Assembly: GCA_019636915.1 (NCBI GenBank)
Contig: JAHBWQ010000006.1
Location: 1-47,133, forward strand
Length of the DNA: 47,133 nucleotides
Direction: 5' to 3'
Source: Nitrospira sp.
Lineage (GTDB): Bacteria > Nitrospirota > Nitrospiria > Nitrospirales > Nitrospiraceae
The notes beneath the pieces are model-generated. The model searched no databases, was not told where the DNA came from, and saw only the letters and a program-made list of their open reading frames with translations. A program made the position numbers and the translations under genes. Every line of letters starts with the position of its first letter. Within the stretch, counting starts at the first letter, position 1. Shown in pieces: positions 36,260 through 44,182 of the stretch.

Positions 36260-36481
36260 ATGCTATTACAAATCGGTTTTATTCAGAAGTGTTCTCGGGC
36301 ACTCACGATTCTTGTCTGTGCGGCCTATCTGTCAGGATGTTCTTTTTTCGGCGGGTCATCCCAGAACTTCACGGTCAGTTCAGATCCGATGGGTGCTACG
36401 GTGCGGATCAATGGTCAACAGGTTGGTGTCACGCCGCTTCAATATCAGGTTTCCCGAAAGGGGGATCTGTTAGGTGTTTAG
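36260..36481 (+). CDS. PEGA-domain lipoprotein, apparently truncated
   Basis: The 73-residue frame has a lipoprotein signal (lipobox YLSGC at Cys27) and the first half of a PEGA domain (SSDPMGATVRINGQQVGVTPLQYQV). Complete family members are longer and continue after this point. Here a TAG at 36479 stops the frame, and reading past it gives another 34 open codons before the next stop, which suggests a nonsense mutation or a shortened gene. GAGGG precedes ATG 36260. The downstream gene promoter lies in the readthrough region, so the truncation may be old. Confidence 0.62.
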   Translation: MLLQIGFIQKCSRALTILVCAAYLSGCSFFGGSSQNFTVSSDPMGATVRINGQQVGVTPLQYQVSRKGDLLGV

Positions 36482-36521
36482 TTCCACCGTGCGGGGGAAC
36501 TCTGTCAATCGAAAATTTTTG

Positions 36522-36550
36522 TAAACATTGGAGTCGAACTCAGCTATACT
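36522..36550 (+). promoter_or_regulatory. Candidate promoter of the DUF3015 gene
   Basis: TAAACA (36522-36527) and TATACT (36545-36550) are 17 bp apart. A start near 36557 would give a leader of about 55 nt with the strong GGAGGAGG ribosome-binding site. Confidence 0.5.
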
Positions 36551-36611
36551 CTGCGGTGTTTCGACGATGGTGCGGGTACTTAACCACTTTCTAACTACCG
36601 GAGGAGGACTT

Positions 36612-37121
36612 ATGTCGAAGAAAGTACTCTTATTGGCTGTTGCGATCCTGTTTGGTAGCCAGGCTGGGTTGGCAATGGCAGCAAATCCAGACACTGGTCC
36701 AGGCTGTGGGTTGGGGAAATTGGCTTGGGGGGATTACAAAGGGCAGAAGGAAATCGCTCCTCAGGTGATGATGGCTACCACGAACGGAACATTCGGCAGT
36801 CAGACATTCGGCATCAGCACCGGCACCTCCGGGTGTACGAACGATGGCAAGATTATGGGTGAGCATAAGACGACCATGTTTGCGTCGTTGAACTTCGATG
36901 CCCTCACGGCTGAAATGGCTCAAGGACAGGGCGAACACCTGGCCTCGCTTGCGACGCTGATGGGTGTGCCGGCAGAGCGTCATGCAGAGTTCTTTGCCAT
37001 GACCCAGGAACGGTATACGTCCTTGGTTCAAGCTGGAGAAGCGTCACCAGTCGCGCTAGTGAAGTCCCTCAACGATGCGATCGCGGGCCATCCGGTCCTC
37101 GCACAGGCATCGGTACGTTAA
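36612..37121 (+). CDS. DUF3015-family exported protein
   Basis: The 169-residue protein has a Sec signal peptide (MSKKVLLLAVAILFGSQAGLAMA) and the DUF3015 pattern: TGPGCGLGKLAWGDYKGQK, then QVMMATTNGTFGSQTFGISTGTSGC. Cysteines near the start and middle (GPGCGLG, TSGCTNDG) are likely disulfide-bonded in the periplasm. ATG 36612 follows GGAGGAGG. Function is unknown. A hairpin separates it from the DUF4105 gene, but I recall these two families being neighbours in other Gram-negative genomes, so they may act together. Confidence 0.87.
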   Translation: MSKKVLLLAVAILFGSQAGLAMAANPDTGPGCGLGKLAWGDYKGQKEIAPQVMMATTNGTFGSQTFGISTGTSGCTNDGKIMGEHKTTMFASLNFDALTAEMAQGQGEHLASLATLMGVPAERHAEFFAMTQERYTSLVQAGEASPVALVKSLNDAIAGHPVLAQASVR

Positions 37122-37129
37122 GCTAGTAC

Positions 37130-37159
37130 AAGGGCCCTGGCAGAAATGCCGGGGCCCTT
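37130..37159 (+). terminator. Hairpin between DUF3015 and DUF4105 genes
   Basis: AAGGGCCCTGGC (37130-37141) pairs with GCCGGGGCCCTT (37148-37159) including one G-T pair, with a 6-nt loop. The following T-content is low, so it may only attenuate read-through to the next gene. Confidence 0.6.
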
Positions 37160-37177
37160 ATTGCCTCTGTTTGCACC

Positions 37178-39085
37178 GTGTTGGTTCTACTTGTCGCGTT
37201 TCTAGCCTGTCTGTCCGCTCCTCTTTCCTCTGAGGCACAGGAAGCTGATCAAGAGCTTTATTCCAAACAGCTCATCCACCAGGCTGAACGAGCCAGGCTC
37301 GCAGACCATCGTGAATGGCAGCTGTTATTGCACTATAGGAAGAATCTCTTTGGTGGCTATGAGAGCGAGCAGGACGATCCTGGTTTTTTCTTATCGCCCA
37401 AAGGAAAGACGGATCCTGCTGCTGAGCTTGCGGCGACACTTGCGCAATTTTTTTTCGCTGATCTGGTTGGTCGCTCAAAGCAGCCTGCGCAATGCGCGTT
37501 CGTTGCGCGGTACCACTGGCTCAAGGAACAATTGCGGTTTGACTCGGCTCGACTCCCACCGATGGTTTGTGAGCGGTTTGATCGGTGGTATGAGGATTTT
37601 GAGGTTCAGTCGATCTCTCTGATCTTTCCCGCAGCTTTTCTGAACAACCCAGCGTCTATGTTCGGCCATACCTTGTTCCGAGTGGATCAGAAGGGGCAGA
37701 CCGAGCAGACCAGAATTCTCGCTTATACGATCAACTACGCGGCCGAGGTGCCTCCCCACGCCGGTCTTGCTTACCCGATACGAGGCATCTTTGGAAGCTA
37801 TAAGGGGTATTTTTCGACGATTCCGTACTATCTGAAGGTTCAGCAGTATCGAGATATCGAAAACCGAGATATTTGGGAGTATCGCCTGAACCTCACGGGA
37901 AACCAGCTGCGGCGATTCTTAATGCATGCCTGGGAACTAGGGAATGCCTACTTCGATTATTTTTTCTTCAAGGAGAATTGTTCGTATCATATTCTCGCGC
38001 TCCTGGACTATGCCGACCCTGAATTGCACTTGACCGATGAGTTCATAGGGTGGACTGTTCCGGCCGATACGATTCGATTGGTCGTGTCAAAACCTGGCCT
38101 GGTCTCTGATATCACCTATCGTCCCTCCCGCAGTACGGTTATCAAGCGCAAGCGAGAAGCATTGCCGGCGGAGGAGCGGGATTTAGCACATCGGATGACA
38201 CAAGACGTTGGGGAAATGACCTCTACGGCATTCACCCGATTGGTGCCCGCCAAGCAGGCATTTTTACTGGATCTCGCATCGGATTATCTGCGCTACCGAA
38301 TTGAGACGACAGATGACCCCAAACCGGAATGGAAGGCCCAAAACAGAGAAATTCTGGCCACTCGCAGTCAGCTCCGTATCCCATCCAAGGAGTTCCTGGT
38401 GCGCCCTTTTGCGAAGCAGCCTGAACTTGGACATAAGATGCACCGAGTTTCAATCGGAGGAGGTTGGCGCAATAATGACACCTTTGAAGAAGCGACCTTT
38501 CGCGGCGGTTATCATGACTTGCTCGATCCGGAGGTTGGGTATACGCCGGACGCGCAGATTGAACTGGCTTCGATCACGGTGCGGCACTACAATCGGGCAG
38601 ATCAGACCAGGGTAGAACGGGCGACGTTGCTCAATCTTCTCTCCCTTTCCCCGATCGATTCCGTTTTTCACGCCCCCTCCTGGAAGTTCAACCTTGGGAT
38701 GAATACCATCCGGCATAACGGGTGCCAGCTCTGCAGCAACGGCATCTTCAGCGGCGGGATCGGAGGGGCAAAAGAATTGCGATTGCTCAATCGCGAAGTC
38801 TTGTTTGCTTTTGCGGAAACCGAAGCAAGCGTCAGCAAGGCCTACCATGAGCTACATCGAGTTGGAGGCGGTGCCACAGTCGGCATGTTGGTCGACCTTA
38901 CTGAACGGTGGAAAATTATGGCAACGGGGTCGTATCTCTATTTTCCGCTGGGTGACAAATCCGATGATTTTCGATGGCATGTTGGGTCACGGTTCACCGT
39001 ATCCAGGAATTGGGTGGTGAGGTTGGAGTATAACCACCGCGATCACGACAATGATGTCCTGTTCAGTGTACAAGCCTTCTTTTGA
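37178..39085 (+). CDS. DUF4105/Lnb-like periplasmic domain protein with C-terminal beta region
   Basis: The 635-residue protein has a signal peptide (MLVLLVAFLACLSAPLSSEA) and an N-terminal DUF4105 domain. Candidate active residues are His164 (MFGHTLFRVD) and Cys268 (FKENCSYHIL), a Cys/His arrangement like that of NlpC/P60-type enzymes. The last third is beta-rich and ends with VLFSVQAFF, suggesting an outer-membrane barrel. The DUF4105 domain is now linked with Lnb-type lipoprotein N-acyltransfer in some Bacteroidota; whether this protein acts on lipoproteins is inference, though several lipoproteins are encoded close by. GTG 37178 lacks a Shine-Dalgarno and there is no better in-frame start upstream. 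Confidence 0.83.
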   Translation: MLVLLVAFLACLSAPLSSEAQEADQELYSKQLIHQAERARLADHREWQLLLHYRKNLFGGYESEQDDPGFFLSPKGKTDPAAELAATLAQFFFADLVGRSKQPAQCAFVARYHWLKEQLRFDSARLPPMVCERFDRWYEDFEVQSISLIFPAAFLNNPASMFGHTLFRVDQKGQTEQTRILAYTINYAAEVPPHAGLAYPIRGIFGSYKGYFSTIPYYLKVQQYRDIENRDIWEYRLNLTGNQLRRFLMHAWELGNAYFDYFFFKENCSYHILALLDYADPELHLTDEFIGWTVPADTIRLVVSKPGLVSDITYRPSRSTVIKRKREALPAEERDLAHRMTQDVGEMTSTAFTRLVPAKQAFLLDLASDYLRYRIETTDDPKPEWKAQNREILATRSQLRIPSKEFLVRPFAKQPELGHKMHRVSIGGGWRNNDTFEEATFRGGYHDLLDPEVGYTPDAQIELASITVRHYNRADQTRVERATLLNLLSLSPIDSVFHAPSWKFNLGMNTIRHNGCQLCSNGIFSGGIGGAKELRLLNREVLFAFAETEASVSKAYHELHRVGGGATVGMLVDLTERWKIMATGSYLYFPLGDKSDDFRWHVGSRFTVSRNWVVRLEYNHRDHDNDVLFSVQAFF

Positions 39086-39303
39086 GCGATGGGCCTACGG
39101 GGGCCTGCTGCTTGGTTGGTGTGAGATTGAATGAGGTGCAGGGATCTGACTCGCGCGCGGGGTGGGGGGTGCACGTGCTTTTCTTGCTCCTCAATGGCAG
39201 CCTTCATCTGAGGTGAAGGTGGGGGAGGTGGATATTCGCGCATGGAAAGCGCGTTGTTGTCGGCATTCTAGGCGACGCCGACAGTAAACAAGGGTTCGGC
39301 AAA

Positions 39304-39600
39304 TCAGAGCGTGGCTAAGTCGTCATAGCCATAAATGGCTGCACGGGCTGCATTGGGAGAATTTTTCATCTCGTATTTGTACGTCACTTCAGTTTTCCAT
39401 TCGCCAAGGTCATTCGGCGTTCCCGGCTGGTTAAATTCAACATCACTCTCTTCCTTTGTTGTCCCAACCTTCATGTGTTCAAAATCCGGCTCTTCGCCAC
39501 CCATGGCCATCATGACGGAGCACCCAGATAGGGTCAGTAGTACATACAGGGTCAGTAACACAAACAGTCCACAAAGCATGCTGGAAGCGGCTTTGAGCAT
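39304..39600 (-). CDS. Small lipoprotein, probably shortened
   Basis: The 98-residue precursor has a lipoprotein signal with lipobox TLSGC (LLTLYVLLTLSGCSVMMAMGG). The mature part (EEPDFEHMKVGTTKEESDVEFNQPGTPNDLGEWKTEVTYKYEMKN) resembles small lipoproteins with a BamE/OmlA-like motif in which GxxxxEVxxxLGxP precedes a description of the YEY segment. Such relatives usually continue beyond RAAIYGYDDL, so the C-terminus here may be shortened. ATG 39600 follows GGAGGAT; the frame could extend to 39699 but this start is not supported. Function is unknown. Confidence 0.65.
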   Translation of the reverse strand: MLKAASSMLCGLFVLLTLYVLLTLSGCSVMMAMGGEEPDFEHMKVGTTKEESDVEFNQPGTPNDLGEWKTEVTYKYEMKNSPNAARAAIYGYDDLATL

Positions 39601-39712
39601 CTCACATCCTCCACGTAGCGGGGTACGTTGCAAGGCCTTTGTCGAATGAGCTATAGCGCGGTTTAGAAAATGAGACAAGTAAACCGTCACTTTTTTCATG
39701 CGTTGGAGGTAG

Positions 39713-40534
39713 TTGGCTCGGGTGGGCCTTGTGCTTCCTTCTCTGCGTCGGTTCCGGTATCCTGCCTTCGTGGGCTTCCTCGATCAATTCTTTGTCTACT
39801 ATCCTGAACCCTGGCAAAACCGAGACTGGGCAAGAGTCAGTGGATTGCCGCTGGAAGAGGTCTGGTTTCAGGCTGCTGATGGAGTTCGTTTGTTCGGATG
39901 GTATGTCGAAGCAGCGGCGGATCGTCCTGTCATGCTCTGGTGCCATGGCAATGCGGGAAACATCAGCCACCGCCTTGAAAATCTGAAACTGTTGTTCCAG
40001 CTCGGGCTATCCGTATTCTTGTTCGATTATCGAGGGTATGGAAGGAGCCAGGCGGTCAGACCAAGTGAGAGGGGACTCTACGACGATGCCTATGGGGCCT
40101 ATGACTATCTCACGCGCACGAGAAACATTCGCCCAGAACGGATTGTGCTCTTCGGCCGATCTCTTGGAACAACAGTAGCCGGTGAATTGGCCGTGCAACG
40201 ACCGGCCTCGGCACTGATCCTTGAATCGTGTTTCCCCTCTATCGAAGCCGTGGCCAAATTTCACTACGGTGGGTTGCCTGTTCATTGGCTTCTTGGAGCG
40301 GAACATCGATTGATCGACCGCCTTCCCCAGCTGTCTCTTCCAAAGTTGATCATCCACGGAGACAAGGATGACCTCATCCCGATCGAACTGGGACGCCAGG
40401 TCTTCGACGCAGCCAAACAACCTAAGGAATGGTACGTAATCCAAGGCGCCGACCATAACACGACATATCATGTAGGCGGCGTCGCCTACTTCCGACGAAT
40501 CGCTGAGTTCATTCAAAAAGCTGTTAGATACTAG
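39713..40534 (+). CDS. Alpha/beta hydrolase
   Basis: A serine hydrolase of the alpha/beta fold is indicated by GRSLG (nucleophile Ser near residue 149), GDKDDLIP (Asp) and GADHN (His), and by LWCHGNAGN (oxyanion-hole HGN). The 273-residue length and order of motifs resemble the ABHD13/ABHD17 group, which includes acyl-thioesterases. The N-terminal part is not a clear signal peptide but contains a hydrophobic segment (YPAFVGFLDQFFVYY). GGAGG lies close before TTG 39713 (3 nt), so GTG 39722 may be the true start. It is divergent from the small lipoprotein gene. Substrate is unknown. Confidence 0.85.
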   Translation: MARVGLVLPSLRRFRYPAFVGFLDQFFVYYPEPWQNRDWARVSGLPLEEVWFQAADGVRLFGWYVEAAADRPVMLWCHGNAGNISHRLENLKLLFQLGLSVFLFDYRGYGRSQAVRPSERGLYDDAYGAYDYLTRTRNIRPERIVLFGRSLGTTVAGELAVQRPASALILESCFPSIEAVAKFHYGGLPVHWLLGAEHRLIDRLPQLSLPKLIIHGDKDDLIPIELGRQVFDAAKQPKEWYVIQGADHNTTYHVGGVAYFRRIAEFIQKAVRY

Positions 40535-40545
40535 AGCGGTGAAGT

Positions 40546-40773
40546 ATGATGCCACTTAAACATCACATTCGTCGAGGACTGTCTAAGCTAAGGGTAGTAG
40601 AACCTGCAGGTGAAGATATGTCGTTGGACACGATCGGACGTTTCTTCCTTCAGGTTATTGGAATTCCCGATGAGGAGATTTCCGACTCTGATGCATTACT
40701 GGTTGGCGTAATGCTGCTCGTGGTATTCATGGCATTTCTGACTTTGCTCGCCAACCTCTTTGATAAGATGTAG
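40546..40773 (+). CDS. Small single-TM hypothetical protein, up to 75 residues
   Basis: The C-terminal part has one membrane segment (ALLVGVMLLVVFMAFLTLLANLF) after a short acidic stretch (IPDEEISDSD). The start may be ATG 40546 or the internal ATG 40618 (MSLDTIGRFF), neither with a strong Shine-Dalgarno. It begins 11 bp after the hydrolase gene, so it may be cotranscribed. Family and function are unknown to me. Confidence 0.5.
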   Translation: MMPLKHHIRRGLSKLRVVEPAGEDMSLDTIGRFFLQVIGIPDEEISDSDALLVGVMLLVVFMAFLTLLANLFDKM

Positions 40774-41353
40774 GAGGCCAGTTCGCTCACTTTAATCTCC
40801 AATTCACGCACTCCTTCAAGTAGTCTCACACAATGTTCATCGCTTGAAGAGATCTATGAAAAAACTGCCGACAAGCAATATACTTCCTAGGGTTCCTATA
40901 CTCCAACAGATGATGGATACTGCCACAGAATCCAAAACCGGATATTGCCATTGATAATATATTCCCAAGATGAATTGACCTAGGAAGAGGATTGCTCCAA
41001 CTCAAAAAAGAACTGAACCAATGACCCTCAATTGCGATAAAGGGATTCGTTGCATATCAGCTTAATTGTCCTGACAACTTTTCGGGAGTTCAGTGCGTTG
41101 GTATACTTCAGTACTTTGACGACACAATAGTCGATGCCAACAGAGCCGTATGCATCTACATGAGTACCAATAGTTTTACCAAGACGTGACCGCGCTCCTA
41201 ACCAAACCTATACTGAACCTGCCACCTCGCCCTATGAACAAAGATACTGCATCTTACATCCAATACGCCTTATTGCCTATCGGATCGGTGTTTGTGTCAG
41301 GTGCTAATCGCATCAAGTGCAAATGCCGTCTGTAACTCTACAGCAATGTGGGG
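40774..41353. other. AT-rich gene-free region, possibly decayed
   Basis: These 580 bp have lower GC than the surroundings and no frame that looks coding. Short open pieces on the minus strand (for example around 41230-41330) might be remnants, but none could be assigned. Confidence 0.45.
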
Positions 41354-41399
41354 CTATCGTTTCGCTTCAGGCGGCGGCCAGTTCATTTCCGTGTGCCGA
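41354..41399 (-). pseudogene. Remnant of a gene tail (HTEMNWPPPEAKR)
   Basis: On the minus strand the final codons read CRHTEMNWPPPEAKR, the same ending as the zinc-ribbon protein at 42027-42431. The nucleotide match covers about 45 bp. The rest of the copy is missing, and the toxin pseudogene abuts it. Confidence 0.55.
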
Positions 41400-41403
41400 C
41401 AGC

Positions 41404-41693
41404 CTATGTGGTCCATGGTGTTTGTTGCGATCCATGAATGACAGCGATAATGGCCAGTTGGTCCGGGTTTGATGTGATAGATGACTCGGTAAGGGCCTTC
41501 CAGAACTTCCCGTATCTGGAGGGAGATCGACTTCTGGGACGATGCGACCAGATTGTGGAAACGCGGCGATTTGCTGGGAGCGTCTGGTGAGGCGATCAAC
41601 GATTCTCAGGGCGTACTCTGGTGAACTCCGACCGATGTAGGCATGAATGCTTCGCAGATGGCTTAGAGCGGTATCGGTCCAATGAACTTTCAC
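41404..41693 (-). pseudogene. RelE/ParE-type toxin with two frameshifts
   Basis: The ATG at 41693 opens a RelE/ParE-like toxin (KVHWTDTALSHLRSIHAYI ... PQSGRIVPEVDLP). Near 41527 the frame must shift to continue as QIREVLEGPYRVIYHIKP, and near 41462 it must shift again to read DQLAIIAVIHGSQQTPWTT before the stop at 41404. Together the three pieces give a toxin of the normal size, about 95 residues. The unshifted frame continues with unrelated composition. The start overlaps the antitoxin stop by 4 bp. If the sequence is correct the toxin is inactive; sequencing error is possible but would need two events. Confidence 0.78.
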
Positions 41694-41878
41694 ACCGGCA
41701 GCCCGAACGAGGATCGCACTTGCTCGACACCCGTCGTTCGGCCAGCTTGACTGTCGGCCAATCCCGCCTCAATAGTCTGACGGACGTAAATTTCGTGTAC
41801 GAGGTCCTCCCATGTGGAGTTCGCAGGGAGCTTCTCGATTAGCCTGTGGGCTTCTTCCTTAATGTTCGGAGTCGCCAT
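41690..41878 (-). CDS. Antitoxin of a RelE/ParE-type module
   Basis: The 62-residue protein (MATPNIKEEAHRLIEKLPANSTWEDLVHEIYVRQTIEAGL) is typical of the small antitoxins that precede RelE/ParE toxins. GGAGGGAAAC lies before the ATG at 41878, a good Shine-Dalgarno. It would normally bind and inhibit the toxin and repress the operon. Its stop codon overlaps the ATG of the toxin reading frame. The frame is intact although the toxin is not, so it may persist as an orphan antitoxin. Confidence 0.78.
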   Translation of the reverse strand: MATPNIKEEAHRLIEKLPANSTWEDLVHEIYVRQTIEAGLADSQAGRTTGVEQVRSSFGLPV

Positions 41879-42026
41879 CTGTTTCCCTCCTCCGTGTGGA
41901 CAACGAAAACAACTATATGACAGGCATGAGATCGAATCAATACGCCGAACATCTGTGAATCAGGTATCTTTCCAAAAGATTTTGTCTGGAGGAGGGGCTG
42001 TGTGATGTGCCATTACGGTTGATCTC

Positions 42027-42431
42027 TCACCGCTTGGCTTCCGGTGGGGGCCAGTTCATTTCAGTGTGCCGGCCGCAGTAGTAACACTGGAGGCGATACC
42101 GGGCTTTGCGTCGTGGGTTGGGTAAGGAGATGAAGGTGATAGGCGTGTCGTCGTACGAGCATGTCGGCTGTTCGTGGAGGAGATGCATTTCGGCCATCAA
42201 GGTAATAGAGGCCACGTCCCAGGAAGGATGATGCTCCTCCTTGCCGGTGATCTTCTCAACGGTATGACAACGTTCACAGGTGGCTTCGTAGGATTTGATG
42301 CGGGCGCTATGTGGAGAGTGATCAGCCACGTCCATGGCTCCACCGCAGCCCGGCTGCACGCAGGTGACGTGCTCATGCTGAAGGGCTTGGACGAATCGCC
42401 GATGGGCTTCGCGTTCCAGCTCTGATTTCAT
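42027..42431 (-). CDS. Zinc-ribbon-like hypothetical protein, 134 residues
   Basis: Cysteine pairs CVQPGC, CERC and CYYC suggest metal-binding ribbons. The protein starts MKSELEREAHRRFVQALQHEHVTC, has no signal peptide, and ends with the basic tail HTEMNWPPPEAKR that is copied at 41354-41399. GGAGGG lies about 7 nt before the ATG at 42431; a TTG one codon upstream is not needed. Function is unknown. Confidence 0.68.
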   Translation of the reverse strand: MKSELEREAHRRFVQALQHEHVTCVQPGCGGAMDVADHSPHSARIKSYEATCERCHTVEKITGKEEHHPSWDVASITLMAEMHLLHEQPTCSYDDTPITFISLPNPRRKARYRLQCYYCGRHTEMNWPPPEAKR

Positions 42432-42665
42432 CAATGACCCTCCATTTCAGAATCTTCCTTCCCTTTCGGAAACGCGTCGAGTATTTGAGTCGTTCACACT
42501 ACGCGCATTGACCGATTCCGTCTTCCCCCTCGCCCTTCTCAAGAACGATACCCGGGTTGGTTCCACCTGTGCACATTGAGCGAGCACAACCCTTCATCAG
42601 AGAATATGATTATTTCGAGTGCGCGCTCAGTGAGCAAGGAACTAACCTGGGTGTCGTTCTACCTC

Positions 42666-43400
42666 CTATATCCCCCACGCTCCGCTGATTTGAATATTGG
42701 CGCCGTTGACGTATCGAGCGTCATCGCTGAGGAGATATCGGACGGCTGCGACTGTATCGTCGATCGTTCCGATATAGCCGGCAGGAATACGTTTGACCAT
42801 AGCCGCGAGTTCTTGCGGTGGCGCGCTGCCCGAGTCGATGAAGCCTGGAGAAATGGCATTGACGGTGATGCCGTAGGGCGCCAGCAACTTCGCCAATGTC
42901 CGCGTCAAGATGAGGATGCCGGCCTTGGCAATATAGTGGCCGGTCACGTCCGGCTGGGCCTCCATTTGATCGGCGTTGGCCATGCTGAAGCTGATGATAT
43001 GGCCGGATTTGCGTGCTTTCATGCCCGGTGCCACGGCCTGGGCCAAATAAAAGATGGGGTGAAGGTTACCCGAAAACATCTCGTTCCAGCCCTCGACGGT
43101 TTCATCGAACAGATTGATGCGATGATAAGGGCCGGCTCCATTGATCAGGACATCGATCCGTCCCCACTTCTGTTCTACCTGCGAAACGAGATTCTTGGCT
43201 GCAACTGGATCAGAAACATCGCAGCGGAGAGCCAGCGCCTCTCCCCCTCGTGCCGTAATCTCTTGGGTGGTCCGCTGTGCCTCTGTCTCGCTCGTTCGAT
43301 AACAGATCGCAATCTTCCAATGTTTGGCCGCGAGATCAAGGGCGATTCCTCGCCCGATGCCTTTTGCCCCTCCGGTGATAAGCGCGACTTGTTGATCCAT
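42666..43400 (-). CDS. Short-chain dehydrogenase/reductase
   Basis: The 244-residue protein has the classical SDR cofactor motif TGGAKGIG (residues 9-16), a modified NNAG motif as NGAG (87-90) and the PG segment AISPGFID. The usual active-site pattern YxxxK is altered: His155 occupies the Tyr position before Lys159 (sequence HYIAKAG), with a Tyr at 156 instead. Catalysis may therefore be changed or Tyr156 may take the role. A basic residue at the end of the second strand (CYRTSE) hints at NADPH. It is the last gene of the minus-strand operon; GAGGT precedes ATG 43400. The substrate is unknown. Confidence 0.85.
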   Translation of the reverse strand: MDQQVALITGGAKGIGRGIALDLAAKHWKIAICYRTSETEAQRTTQEITARGGEALALRCDVSDPVAAKNLVSQVEQKWGRIDVLINGAGPYHRINLFDETVEGWNEMFSGNLHPIFYLAQAVAPGMKARKSGHIISFSMANADQMEAQPDVTGHYIAKAGILILTRTLAKLLAPYGITVNAISPGFIDSGSAPPQELAAMVKRIPAGYIGTIDDTVAAVRYLLSDDARYVNGANIQISGAWGI

Positions 43401-43432
43401 ATGAACCTCAACGTTAGAGAGTTACGGAGGTA

Positions 43433-44179
43433 TTATGCCTTCGAACCAAGTCGTTTGGCGAGCAATTGCAGCACACCGGCAGTCCGATTCGAAAATGCCC
43501 GATCATTTTTGGGATTTTTGGCGTCGGCGACATTTGCTTCAATGAGTGCTTGCAAATCGCCGACCGTATCCACATCCCGCCAAGGTTCAAGCAGCGCAGT
43601 CTTCAGTCCAAGCGCTGCCGCTTTCTCTTTCGTCAAAGCGAGGACCTGCTCGGTGGACCATGGAATGTCGGTGAAGAGTTCTGGGACTAGATGTTTGAGA
43701 CCGATGAGGTAGTAGCCTCCGTCTAGAGCGGGACCAAGAACCAGATCATGGCCTTCGAGCAGAGCGAGGGCTTGTTTAAATCGATCGAGAGGAAGAGTCG
43801 GGACATCGGTTCCAACGATCAGCACACGCCGGTATCCGCGGGCGAACATCTGCTCAAATGCACGAGCCATTCTTGTTCCCAGGTCATCGCCGACTTGGTC
43901 AAAGATCTTTACGCCGTGCCGCTCTTCCATGATCTTGAAGAACACATGCATGGCGGACGGTGCACAAGCCAAGTGCCGCTCGACCGGTAATGTGAGTATT
44001 GTCGCGGCGAGTTTGGTTCGTTCCAACGTGTCGAGGACAAAGCTGCCATGGAGCGTCGCGGCTTCGTCCGGTGTCAAAGGTGGGCAGAGACGCGTCTTCA
44101 CCTGGCCCGGTATCGGCGCTTTGGCGAAGATCACGAGGGCAGTGCTGGATGCTGAATGCTGAGGGCGAGGAGTCGGCAC
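43433..44179 (-). CDS. TIGR04282-family glycosyltransferase (arsenosugar-type, DUF2064)
   Basis: The 248-residue protein has ALVIFAKAPIPGQVKTRL near the start, the nucleotide-binding segment IVGTDVPTLP and GPALDGGYYLIGLK, the hallmarks of the TIGR04282/DUF2064 glycosyltransferases. Its partner, TIGR04283, is encoded 3 bp upstream. The pair is annotated for arsenosugar formation in other bacteria, but no arsM gene is seen here, so another sugar product is possible. GAGG lies before GTG 44179. The first 17 residues (PTPRPQHSASSTA) are encoded by an intergenic-type repeat, and the family core starts right after it. Confidence 0.87.
   Translation of the reverse strand: MPTPRPQHSASSTALVIFAKAPIPGQVKTRLCPPLTPDEAATLHGSFVLDTLERTKLAATILTLPVERHLACAPSAMHVFFKIMEERHGVKIFDQVGDDLGTRMARAFEQMFARGYRRVLIVGTDVPTLPLDRFKQALALLEGHDLVLGPALDGGYYLIGLKHLVPELFTDIPWSTEQVLALTKEKAAALGLKTALLEPWRDVDTVGDLQALIEANVADAKNPKNDRAFSNRTAGVLQLLAKRLGSKA
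44135..44172. repeat. Short-word repeat inside the N-terminal coding region
   Basis: On the plus strand GCAGTGCTGGATGCTGAATG and then CTGAGGGCGAGGAG form the same word family as the GTGCTGAGT repeats in the aclA-acn spacer. Here they encode residues 3-15 of the glycosyltransferase on the minus strand. Confidence 0.5.
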
Positions 44180-44182
44180 GTG

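Noticed and set aside
39043-39243. Proline-rich minus-strand frame after the DUF4105 gene
   Set aside because: Pro-rich run and lack of a ribosome-binding site suggest a chance frame in GC-rich DNA.
42576-43712. Long plus-strand open frame of 378 codons
   Set aside because: It lies antisense to the short-chain dehydrogenase and part of the glycosyltransferase gene, both with clear family motifs, and its own product has no family features.
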